Shown: positions 1 through 6,233, counted from the stretch's first letter. The stretch: 8,230 nt of DNA from Xanthobacteraceae bacterium (GCA_030043335.1 JASHXX010000001.1:1-8230), one strand, 5' to 3'. Notes: generated from the letters alone by a model not told the origin. A program made the numbers and translations.

Positions 1-2
1 TT

Positions 3-464
3 CAGGTGATGAGCGCAGGGACCGGCATCAAGCACGCCGAGTTCAATCTCGAGCCGCAAACGACGCGCATCTTCCAGATCTGGATCAAGCCGACGGCCGA
101 TGGCGGGGCTCCCGCATGGGGCACCAAGCCATTCCCGAAACAGGATCGCGCCGGCCGCTTCGTGACCCTGGCGAGCGGCTTCGAGAGCGACCATGAGGCC
201 CTGCCGATCCGCGCGCAAGCGCGGGTGCTCGGCGCCACGTTAAATCAGGGCCAAGCCGTCACTTACGACACCGGAAGCGACCGCTTCCTTTACCTCGTAG
301 CGTCGACCGGGACGGTGGACGTGAACGGGGTCCAAGTCGACGCTCGTGACGGCGCCGCCATCAAAGAGCTTCGTCAGCTCACGATCACGGCCGTGCGTGG
401 CAGCGAGCTCGTCCTTGTCGACGCGCCGCCGCGACGCTCCGTGTTCACTCCTACAGCCGACTAG
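3..464 (+). CDS. Pirin family protein (bicupin, YhaK/quercetinase type), 5' end outside the window
   Basis: The frame is open to the left edge, so this is the C-terminal part (about 153 aa) of a gene that starts upstream. Family members are roughly 230-290 aa, so perhaps 80 or more residues are missing. The first residues read QVMSAGTGIKHAEFN, the end of the N-terminal cupin. The His and Glu of the KHAEF segment correspond to the last two of the four pirin metal ligands. The remainder, with segments such as DRFLYLVASTGTVDVNG and SELVLVDAP, matches the C-terminal cupin of YhaK-type pirins. Characterised members are cytoplasmic iron-binding proteins, some with quercetin 2,3-dioxygenase activity; the substrate here cannot be told. 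The GTG at 6 is internal and not a credible start. An AGGAGG overlaps the stop codon and serves the next gene, suggesting the two were once co-transcribed. Confidence 0.88.
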   Translation, partial: QVMSAGTGIKHAEFNLEPQTTRIFQIWIKPTADGGAPAWGTKPFPKQDRAGRFVTLASGFESDHEALPIRAQARVLGATLNQGQAVTYDTGSDRFLYLVASTGTVDVNGVQVDARDGAAIKELRQLTITAVRGSELVLVDAPPRRSVFTPTAD

Positions 465-468
465 GAGG
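463..468 (+). promoter_or_regulatory. Perfect Shine-Dalgarno AGGAGG facing a non-standard ATC codon
   Basis: AGGAGG overlaps the pirin stop codon and lies 5 nt before ATC at 474, which is in frame with the following reductase. There is no ATG, GTG or TTG at the expected distance. The nearest in-frame start is GTG at 519, which has only a weak GGCGA ahead of it. Either the original start was ATG at 474 and has mutated, or the site is now idle and GTG 519 is used. Homologues begin at about the GTG position, so both readings are possible. Confidence 0.5.
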
Positions 469-518
469 CGACCATCCTATCAGCAAATCAGCATAAATCG
501 CCTGCGGCGAAAAACAGC

Positions 519-1110
519 GTGATCGACAAACTGGATAGTCCGGCCCTCGATCGATTGTTTCGCGCAGCCCGCACGCGCAACGCGTGGACCGAGCAGCCGG
601 TGACAGAACGGCAGCTGCGCGAGCTGTATGACCTGATGAAATTCGGGCCTACTTCGGGAAATTGTTGCCCGGCGCGTTTTGTGTGGGTCAGGAGTGCCGA
701 GGGCAAGAGCAGGCTTGCAGCCCTTGCCGCGCCCGCCAATGCGGCAAAGATTCTGGCGGCGCCGGTGACGGTCATCATCGGCTATGATCTGGACTTCGCC
801 GAACAGTTGCCGAGGTTGTTTCCCGCGCGCGGCAAGGAGATGCAGGAGTACTGTTCCGATCCCCTGCTTGCGCAAACCACTGCTTCGCAACAGCAGCCTT
901 CAGGGCGCCTATCTGATTATCGCGGCGCGCGCACTGGGACTGGATTGCGGTCCGATGTCCGGCTTCAACAACGAGGCAGTGGATTCCGAGTTCTTTGGCA
1001 ATACACGCATCAAATCGAATTTTATTTGCTCTATCGGCTACGGATCGAATGAAAACCTTTTCCCTCGCAACCCGCGACTGACGTTCGAGGAAGCAGGACG
1101 CTTTGCCTGA
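519..1110 (+). pseudogene. rutE: Malonic semialdehyde reductase, RutE/HadB nitroreductase family, frameshifted
   Basis: The frame from GTG 519 reads [20 protein letters not shown], then [18 protein letters not shown] and [21 protein letters not shown]. These are typical of the FMN-dependent RutE/HadB family, which reduces malonic semialdehyde to 3-hydroxypropionate in pyrimidine breakdown. Near 885 the reading moves to another frame, which continues [36 protein letters not shown] and [17 protein letters not shown] to TGA at 1108-1110. Relatives have a TAFRNSSLQ-like stretch here; the sequence has GCT-T-CGC-AAC, consistent with loss of two bases at 884-886. Together the two frames cover a full-length family member of just under 200 aa. 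It sits directly behind the pirin gene. The start may also be damaged (ATC at 474 behind AGGAGG). No other rut genes are visible. Confidence 0.85.
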
Positions 1111-1141
1111 AGCGGCGACAAAATAAATAGCAGCAAAACGG

Positions 1142-1765
1142 CGGCTACCGTCGGGCTACAGTTTCGAATGGACCGGAACGGCGTTCCAGGAGAAAGCCGC
1201 CAGCGGACGAACAGGCATCGTACTCGGCGTCGCTATTTTGTTCGCCTATCTGTTCCTCGTCGCGTTGTATGAAAGTTGGAATATTCCGATTCCCGTCCTG
1301 TTGTCGGTCAGTGTCGCAATACTGGGCGCGCTGGTTGCCGTTGCGATTGCCGGATTGAGTTTCGACGTTTACGCGCAGATCGGCCTGGTCGCGTTGATCG
1401 CACTCGCCGCCAAGAACGGTATTTTGATCGTGGCGTTTGCTGTGGAACAGCGGCGTCTTGGCGCGGACATCAACACGGCCGCGATCCAGGCTGCGGCGCT
1501 GCGCTTCCGCCCGGTGATGATGACGAGCTTTGCCTTCATCTTCGGGTTGTTTCCGCTTGTGATTGCGCGTGGCGCCGGCGCCGCCACTCGCCACGCTGTT
1601 GGTACACCGGTGTTCGGCGGCATGATCGCCGCGTCAGTGTTCGGAATTTTTGTGATTCCGCTCCTGTTTATCCTCGCCGAGCGTTTGCGCCACAGGTCAA
1701 AGTCGGCTGACACTAAGGGGCAGAAAGCAGACATCAAGCCAAGTGGTCAAATGCGTCGAAATTGA
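1142..1765 (+). pseudogene. C-terminal remnant of an RND (AcrB/HAE1-type) efflux pump
   Basis: The open frame without a start begins [18 protein letters not shown], matching the end of the AcrB porter domain (LPTGVGYDWTG in AcrB). It then runs through the last five transmembrane helices (TM8-TM12 in AcrB numbering). Landmarks are [13 protein letters not shown], the Lys-Asn of [13 protein letters not shown] on TM10, [15 protein letters not shown], and [11 protein letters not shown]. About 205 aa remain of a protein normally around 1,040 aa, so some four fifths are missing. Such pumps are inner-membrane proton antiporters exporting drugs or toxic compounds. Homology begins about 30 bp after the reductase stop, so a deletion or recombination junction lies between 1110 and 1145. 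The longest ATG/GTG-type ORF (from 1238) is only an internal fragment. Reading frame and codons within the relic look undamaged, so the truncation may be recent. Confidence 0.88.
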
Positions 1766-1842
1766 CCGCAGCGGACCTGGGCCTGGGCTCGTCTCGCCGA
1801 CGCCCATGCCCTAAGCGCGTAATTTTATCGAGACGAACGTAG

Positions 1843-4107
1843 GTGCGCTCAAACGAAATACCCCTCATTGACTTCTTGCTGCTTGGGGGTGGCTTGGCGA
1901 GTGCGACAGCCGCAGAGAGCCTGCGCACCGCGGGCGCCGAGGGCAGCATCGCAATTCTGTGCGCCGAAACCACTCTCCCGTACCATCGGCCGCCACTTTC
2001 CAAGAGCTTTCTCCTCAATAGTCCGGACCAGACCAATGTCTTGATTCATGATGAGGCGTTCTACCGTGACCGCGAGATCGATGTCCATTTGGGAGCGCGT
2101 GTGTGCCGCGTCGATGTCGAAAGCCGTATAGTCGAAACCGATCGCGATCATTTCCGCTTTAGCAAGTTACTGATCGCTACCGGGGCCAGCGTAGACAGGC
2201 TTGCCGCACCAGGCGCACACTTGAGGGGCATCCATTATCTTCGCACTGTGAATGATGCACTCTCACTCTACGAGAGTATTTCGCACGCGCGGCGTGCGGT
2301 CGTGGTCGGAGCGAGCTTCATTGGAATGGAGCTTGCTGCTGCGTTAGTCACCCGGGGTATGGCTACAACGCTGATCGCGAAAGAGCACCTACTTTACGAG
2401 AAGTTGTGCTCGCCCGAGGTCTCCGACTTTTTTACCGGATATTTTAGAGACCGAAACGTAGAGCTGCTTTTCGGAGAAGAGGTCAAAGAGTTTTCCGGCA
2501 CCACGCGAGTCGAAGCCGTCATAACAGACAGCGGTAAGATCGTACCCTGCGACCTGGTCGCAATCGGAATCGGTGTCCACCCGGAAACAGCGTTTCTTGA
2601 CAATAGCGGCATCGAGATAAGCGGCGGCATCCTCGTTAACCAGCAGCTAGAGACTAACCGACCAGGGATCTACGCGGCGGGTGATGTGGCGAATTTTTAT
2701 AATCCGATTGCACGCATCAGATACCGCGCTGAACACTGGGACAACGCTGTAAAGCAGGGACGCATTGCCGCCTGGAACATGCTAGGCGAGCGACAATCCT
2801 GGCGCACAGTGTCATATTTCTTTTCTGATGTATTCGACTTGACTTTCAATGTGGTGGGTTCGACTGAGCAAGCTAGCGAGCGCATCCTCAGGGGACCGAC
2901 CAAAGAAAAGTCTTTTTCTGTTCTTTACCTCGACCAAGAACGGCTTCGCGGGGCATTCCTTCTTGAGCAATCACTCGTCGAAACGAGGGCAGCCGGCGCG
3001 CTGATTGCCAACCGCAGCGACATCTCTAGGAGCAAAGCAAAGCTGTCCGACGTGCACTCCCCACTGAACCGGGCAGCAGTGCAGACAGTGCTGATCCTCC
3101 AGGGTGGCGGGGCACTCGGCGCCTTCGAGTGCGGCGTCGTCAAGGCACTAGAGGAGTGGAGCATCCATCCAGACCTCGTGGCTGGGGTCTCGATCGGCGC
3201 GTTTAATGCGGCGATTGTCGCTGCCAATCCCGGGAACGCGACCACCGCGCTCGAAGCTTTTTGGCGCGAGCTGAGCGTAGACACGCCTGATATTCCGAAC
3301 GAAGAGTTGCGACGTGCTGTTTCGTCCTTGCAGTCAGTAATGTTTGGCGCGCCAAATTTCTTCCGCCCTCGCTGGTTCGAACCTATTCTCTCCTTTGCTC
3401 AGCTTCCGACTAACTGGACCAGCTTTTATGATCCATCTCCGCTCAAAGCCACCCTGAGCAAGTATGTCGCCTTTGACACATTGAGAGACAGCCCGGTCCG
3501 CCTTCTGATCACGGCAGTGGACGTCGAGACCGGACAGCTTGCGACGTTTGATAGTTATGTCGACAAAATTTCCCCCGAACACATCCTGGCCAGCGGCAGC
3601 CTGCCGCCAGGCTTCCCTTGGACGACTATAGACGGAAAGCACTATTGGGATGGCGGACTTGTGAGCAATTCACCACTTGATCAAGTAGTCGAGATCGGAG
3701 GCCTAACCGGTAAGAATATCTATATCGTCGATCTATGGCTTGGAAAAAGGACCCTGCCATATTCGATCGCACAGGTGTTGGCTCGACGGGATGAAATAGT
3801 GTGGGCCGAGAAGACTAAACGGAACATTCGAATTTGGGAATACATTGACGACTACCGGCAGCTAGTCGAGGAAATTATGACGAGCTTAGAACCAAAGACA
3901 GCTGAGCAGATCAGAAGACGACCGCGATACATTGAAACCGTAGGGGAAATGGGTCCACTGTCGGTGACGCGCATCAACCGCGAAGCGGCCGAGGGAGAAT
4001 CAATTTCTCGAGATTACGAGTTTTCCCGCGCGAGCATCGATCAACTCATTGCTCAGGGTTATGCCATAGCGGTGAAGACTTTGGAACGACAGGCGAAGAG
4101 CGTCTAA
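1843..4107 (+). CDS. Fusion protein: ferredoxin-reductase/AIF-like FAD oxidoreductase + patatin-like phospholipase with DUF3734 tail
   Basis: The 754-aa uninterrupted ORF holds two complete enzymes. Residues 11-390 are a pyridine-nucleotide disulfide oxidoreductase-fold reductase of the ferredoxin/rubredoxin reductase and AIF group. It shows an FAD dinucleotide motif GGGLAS (15-20), LLIATGA (109-115), an NAD(P) motif GASFIG (156-161), the FAD-contacting IYAAGDVA (277-284), RYRAEHWDNAVKQG (293-306), and a C-terminal reductase domain (about 320-390). A short linker (about 392-412) follows. Residues 413-630 are a patatin lipid acyl hydrolase: oxyanion glycines QGGGALG (420-426), nucleophile GVSIG (Ser450), ASGSLPPGFPW (583-593) and the dyad Asp in WDGG (Asp603). 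Residues about 650-745 match the DUF3734 extension. No signal peptide is seen, so a cytoplasmic or membrane-peripheral location is likely. GTG 1843 directly follows an in-frame TAG, which fixes the N-terminus there or later; its Shine-Dalgarno is weak. By eye the gene is less G+C-rich than the pirin gene. Both active sites look intact, so it is probably functional. The link between electron transfer and lipid hydrolysis is inferred from the fusion alone. Confidence 0.9.
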   Translation: MRSNEIPLIDFLLLGGGLASATAAESLRTAGAEGSIAILCAETTLPYHRPPLSKSFLLNSPDQTNVLIHDEAFYRDREIDVHLGARVCRVDVESRIVETDRDHFRFSKLLIATGASVDRLAAPGAHLRGIHYLRTVNDALSLYESISHARRAVVVGASFIGMELAAALVTRGMATTLIAKEHLLYEKLCSPEVSDFFTGYFRDRNVELLFGEEVKEFSGTTRVEAVITDSGKIVPCDLVAIGIGVHPETAFLDNSGIEISGGILVNQQLETNRPGIYAAGDVANFYNPIARIRYRAEHWDNAVKQGRIAAWNMLGERQSWRTVSYFFSDVFDLTFNVVGSTEQASERILRGPTKEKSFSVLYLDQERLRGAFLLEQSLVETRAAGALIANRSDISRSKAKLSDVHSPLNRAAVQTVLILQGGGALGAFECGVVKALEEWSIHPDLVAGVSIGAFNAAIVAANPGNATTALEAFWRELSVDTPDIPNEELRRAVSSLQSVMFGAPNFFRPRWFEPILSFAQLPTNWTSFYDPSPLKATLSKYVAFDTLRDSPVRLLITAVDVETGQLATFDSYVDKISPEHILASGSLPPGFPWTTIDGKHYWDGGLVSNSPLDQVVEIGGLTGKNIYIVDLWLGKRTLPYSIAQVLARRDEIVWAEKTKRNIRIWEYIDDYRQLVEEIMTSLEPKTAEQIRRRPRYIETVGEMGPLSVTRINREAAEGESISRDYEFSRASIDQLIAQGYAIAVKTLERQAKSV

Positions 4108-4194
4108 GCAGCAGCTTTTACAACTATTCAAACGTCCGAGCCGGCACATAACGGAGCTGGCGCGACGTTGCAGTCGGCTTCTGATGCTGTGGAC

Positions 4195-4263
4195 GGCTCC
4201 TCCACCGGCACGTGAGTGCCATGGATGTGGGTGCTGTTAAGGTCCCCACGATTCGGAGGAGCC
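4195..4263 (+). ncRNA. Structured 5' leader of the IS110 remnant, possible bridge-RNA relic
   Basis: Three nested inverted repeats form a three-way junction. The outer stem is GGCTCCTCC (4195-4203) with GGAGGAGCC (4255-4263), nine perfect pairs. Hairpin one is GGCAC (4207-4211) with GTGCC (4216-4220) around the loop GTGA. Hairpin two is GTGGG (4227-4231) with CCCAC (4245-4249) around 13 nt. IS110-group elements are known to encode a bridge RNA in the non-coding segment before the recombinase gene, with internal loops that specify target and donor DNA. Position and structure fit that, but assigning the loops to target or donor binding was not possible. Inference from placement and pairing only. 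Confidence 0.4.
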
Positions 4264-4320
4264 AAACATGCAAGCGATCACGACAATCGCGGCCTCAAGC
4301 ATCAGAAGGAGAAGCGCAGC

Positions 4321-4579
4321 ATGGACTATTTTGCTGGAACTGGACGTATCGGTCAAGGCGACCAGCGTCTGCATTGTGGATGACACGAGCAAGATCGTTC
4401 GGGAAGTGAAGATTGCGAGTGAACCTGAAGCGTTGTTGGCGGTGCTGAAGAGCCCCGGCTACCCCTTCAAGCGAATTGGATTGGAAGCTGGACCGCTATC
4501 GCAATGGCTTTACAGCGCTCTGGCCGAAGCAGAGTTACCGGTGGTGTGTGTCGAGACGCGGCACATGCAGGCGGTTTGA
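4321..4579 (+). pseudogene. IS110 family transposase (DEDD/RuvC-like domain), frameshifted and truncated
   Basis: ATG 4321 with AAGGAG at 4306-4311 begins MDYFAG, the expected IS110 N-terminus. One extra A at 4338/4339 then throws it out of frame, and that frame stops at 4381-4383 after 20 codons. The true body continues one base later as LDVSVKATSVCIVDD, IVREVKIASEPEALLAV, RIGLEAGPLSQWLYSAL and VVCVETRHMQAV. These include the first Asp (LDVS) and the Glu (GLEAG) of the DEDD resolvase-like site. Family members continue with a KTDRNDA-type stretch, but here the homology is lost and TGA follows at 4577. About 85 of some 340 residues remain. The body frame happens to stay open upstream to ATG 4268, but that start is fortuitous. 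Confidence 0.82.
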
Positions 4580-4785
4580 TCTCGTCTTCGCTCGGAACGA
4601 TCTCGGGACGAGGCTTCAAGGTTGCGATGCTCGAGACGCCGGCTTCTGCCTTTGCTTCAAAAACATCTTGCGGAATCGTCAGATGGGCGACGCCGCGTCC
4701 TCCATAGGATGCGGCAACGGCCTGATGAATGACGGCCGGCGCCTGGGCCGCAGACGAAATCGTTTCTGTGTAAAGCGAAACTATG
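4577..4785 (-). pseudogene. Internal fragment of a thiamine-diphosphate-dependent enzyme (pyruvate oxidase/PoxB-like)
   Basis: Read on the minus strand, the frame gives SLYTETISSAAQAPAVIHQA, then YGGRGVAHLTIPQDVFEAKA, then SSIATLKPRPEIVPSEDEI. This matches the end of the N-terminal (PYR) domain of pyruvate dehydrogenase (quinone)/pyruvate oxidase proteins, where a loop like RGVAHLTLPQDV is characteristic. About 68 residues of a roughly 570-aa family remain, with no start, no ThDP-binding domain and no end. It abuts the truncated IS110 transposase tail-to-tail at about 4577. The longer open frame around it (4467-5378) is chance read-through of unrelated debris. Acetolactate synthase relatives are an alternative assignment within the same superfamily. 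Confidence 0.6.
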
Positions 4786-4933
4786 CCTTCACTTCGGGTT
4801 TCGGCTCGCTGCCTGGTTTCTTCGCTCACCGGAATGTCGCTGGTTGAATGCACGACATCACCCAAAGTTACTCCTCGTGCTGATGCTATCTCCCAAATCA
4901 TAACAGGTGTAGACTTGCGACCGAGTTCGGACC
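4786..4933. other. Unassigned debris between gene fragments
   Basis: No family recognised. On the minus strand this stretch stays open in frame with the PoxB-like fragment and reads VMIWEIASARGVTLGDVVHS followed by SDIPVSEETRQRAE. That has plausible protein-like composition, so it may be a piece of another gene joined near 4785. No start with a ribosome binding site is visible. The other frames are interrupted or not recognisable. Confidence 0.3.
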
Positions 4934-5110
4934 GTGCGTCGCTTCGAAGTGCAGCGGGTGAGCCAAGACCCGAAGTTGCGCGTCGATGGTTTTGAATCTC
5001 TTCAGGTCGTCTGGGAGGGGGCGGGCGCGTCTTCTGCCGAGGATACCGTCTCACCGAGGAGCGCGACCGTCGTGCGGTGCTGGTTGTTTTTCCTGCCGAC
5101 CCGGTAACGC
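4934..5110 (+). pseudogene. Probable N-terminal scrap of a large signalling kinase/ATPase (AAA plus histidine kinase type)
   Basis: Two frames join into one sensible N-terminus. The first, from GTG 4934, reads MRRFEVQRVSQDPKLRVDGF and ESLQVVWEG. Inside the G run at 5017-5021 the reading moves to the second frame: GGRVFCRGYRLTEERD then RRAVLVVFPADP. A short N-terminal stretch of the pattern 'WEDGERVFCRGWR...AVLVVLPA' is what I associate with large multidomain kinases carrying AAA ATPase, GAF and histidine kinase domains. A single lost G explains the frame change. The kinase, ATPase and GAF parts are absent; the piece runs straight into DUF1269 sequence. The identification rests on recollection of the family pattern over about 55 residues. 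Confidence 0.4.
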
Positions 5111-5112
5111 CG

Positions 5113-5381
5113 AATATGGCGGGACCGCTGTCGGCGCTTTGACTGGTGCGCTCGCTGGCTTGCCGGTCGGCCCGGCAGCGGCGGCCCTCATGGCAACCGG
5201 AGGAGCTGTTGTCGGAAGCGCCGCCGATCTCACGATCGATGGCAACTTCACCGCGCTGGCTGATAGTATTGCCGACAAGGTTCCGCCGGGCGGCGCCATG
5301 ATCGTTGCGCAGGTTGCTGGAGACGGCATGTCCGAATGTCGAGCCACGATGCAAGAGATCGGCGGCACCGTGATCCAATAG
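5113..5381 (+). pseudogene. DUF1269-family protein, N-terminal half missing
   Basis: The frame reads GTAVGALTGALAGLPVGP, a glycine/alanine-rich membrane-inserting segment. It continues through GGAVVGSAADLTIDGNF, ALADSIADKVPPGGAMIVAQV and MQEIGGTVIQ to TAG at 5379. That is the conserved C-terminal half of DUF1269 proteins, small glycine-zipper-like proteins often found among stress genes. Typical members are about 160-180 aa with a soluble N-terminal half, which is missing here; about 88 residues remain. The frame stays open back to ATG 4986, but the intervening residues are proline/arginine/cysteine-rich and unlike the family, and another frame there carries the kinase-like scrap. A shortened protein could still be made from 4986. 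It ends 24 bp before the proteinase gene, so the pair was probably an operon. Confidence 0.65.
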
Positions 5382-5383
5382 CT

Positions 5384-5400
5384 GGGCCGCGGCCCGGAGG
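5384..5400 (+). promoter_or_regulatory. Perfect palindrome followed by Shine-Dalgarno of the proteinase gene
   Basis: GGGCCGCGGCCC (5384-5395) is a 12-bp perfect palindrome right after the DUF1269 stop. GGAGG (5396-5400) follows, 5 nt before the ATG at 5406. The Shine-Dalgarno decides the proteinase start. The palindrome has no loop, so in RNA it would act only by pairing between molecules or with distortion; an operator role is possible but unsupported. Confidence 0.5.
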
Positions 5401-5405
5401 CACCC

Positions 5406-6233
5406 ATGACATTTGATCTTACGTCGCTGATTTGGCTCTTCTTGGCAGTCATGTTGCTGCAGCCCCTTCTTATGGGGCGTTGGTATGCGGTGCGGCGTGC
5501 GCAGGCGATCCGTGCGATTGAGAGGTTACATGCGTCACGCGTCATCACAATGATCCATAGACAGGAGAAGCGCAGCCTTTTCGGTTTTGCGGTCTCCCGG
5601 CACATCGACATGGAGGATGCTCAAACGATTATTGCGGCAATCAAGGATACGCCTGAGGACATGCCAATCGATCTCGTACTGCACACGCCTGGCGGTCTGG
5701 CATTGGCGGCGATGCAGATCGCTCGGGCCGTTGAAGCGCATAAGGCGAAGGTGACCGTCTATGTTCCGGTCTATGCGATGTCAGGCGGGACGTTGATTGC
5801 GCTGGCCGCTGACGAGATTGTGCTCGGCGAATTCTCGGTGCTCGGACCGATCGACCCGCAGATCGGCGGCCTGCCGGCTGCGAGCATCGTCAAGGCCCGC
5901 GACTCAAAACCCATTGAACACATTTGGGATGTCACGCTGGTTCTCGCCGATGTGGGTGAGAAGGCGCTCGCGCAAGTCAAGCAAGGCGCTGTGGAACTTA
6001 TGACACCGCGGATGCAGCAGGCACCGGCGGAAGCGCTTGCGGCAAAGCTTGCCGGCGGACATTGGACACACGACTACGCGCTCACCGCCAAGGAGGCATG
6101 TGCTTTAGGCCTGCCGGCGACAGTGGCCATGCCCCTTGAGGTCATCAAGCTGATGACGCTCTATCCGCAACCGGTTCAACAATCCGGGGTCGAGTTTCTG
6201 CCGATTGACGTTCCGCGTCAGCGTCGCGTGTGA
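5406..6233 (+). CDS. SDH family Clp-fold serine proteinase, membrane-anchored
   Basis: This is an intact 275-aa protein with a good start (GGAGG, 5-nt spacing). Residues 7-24 (SLIWLFLAVMLLQPLLMG) form a single N-terminal membrane anchor. The ClpP/crotonase-like domain follows at about 44-240. Motifs are IDLVLHTPGGLALAA (88-102), VYAMSGGTLIALAADEIVLG (122-141) with Ser126 as the likely nucleophile, SVLGPIDPQIGG (144-155), and GGHWTHDYALTAKEA (217-231), whose His222 is conserved in the family. This is the serine dehydrogenase proteinase (SDH_sah) type, related to SppA and ClpP. These proteins are membrane-associated peptidases; natural substrates are mostly unknown. Anchor plus short basic stretch (RWYAVRRAQ) suggests a cytoplasmic-facing catalytic domain, by inference. 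The upstream partner is a truncated DUF1269 gene. No terminator follows directly. Confidence 0.9.
   Translation: MTFDLTSLIWLFLAVMLLQPLLMGRWYAVRRAQAIRAIERLHASRVITMIHRQEKRSLFGFAVSRHIDMEDAQTIIAAIKDTPEDMPIDLVLHTPGGLALAAMQIARAVEAHKAKVTVYVPVYAMSGGTLIALAADEIVLGEFSVLGPIDPQIGGLPAASIVKARDSKPIEHIWDVTLVLADVGEKALAQVKQGAVELMTPRMQQAPAEALAAKLAGGHWTHDYALTAKEACALGLPATVAMPLEVIKLMTLYPQPVQQSGVEFLPIDVPRQRRV

Larger units (their letters stand above)
4195..4579 (+). mobile_element. IS110-family element, left-end remnant
   Basis: A 5' non-coding segment with strong RNA-like folding (4195-4263) and the first quarter of an IS110-type transposase (from ATG 4321) are preserved. Then the element ends abruptly at about 4576, against an unrelated gene fragment. 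The right end and the C-terminal Tnp domain with the catalytic serine are absent from the window. The exact left end cannot be placed, because IS110 elements usually lack terminal inverted repeats; it lies between 4108 and 4195. The element is certainly immobile. Confidence 0.75.

Noticed and set aside
1145..1594. 149-codon minus-strand ORF
   Set aside because: It is antisense to the RND pump remnant. Composition rich in Arg, Gln and Asp is typical of a shadow frame in G+C-rich DNA.
3676..3690. TTGATCAA-like motif as a second FNR box
   Set aside because: It lacks the central spacer of the consensus and lies inside the patatin coding sequence.
4268..4579. ATG 4268 as the start of the IS110 transposase
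   Set aside because: The first residues do not match the family, while MDYFAG with AAGGAG sits in another frame at 4321. The open upstream frame is accidental.
4467..5378. 303-codon minus-strand open frame as a real gene
   Set aside because: It strings together antisense IS110 sequence, a PoxB-like scrap, unassigned debris and the antisense of kinase-like and DUF1269 sequences. Only about 68 residues are recognisable, and no single family covers it.
5567..5580. AGGAGAAGCGCAGC shared with the IS110 leader (around 4307-4320)
   Set aside because: One copy is inside the proteinase coding frame, with no extended similarity. This is most likely chance and not a target-site repeat.
5051..5611. 186-codon minus-strand ORF
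   Set aside because: It is antisense to the DUF1269 and proteinase coding frames, which have clear family motifs. The translation is low-complexity shadow sequence.
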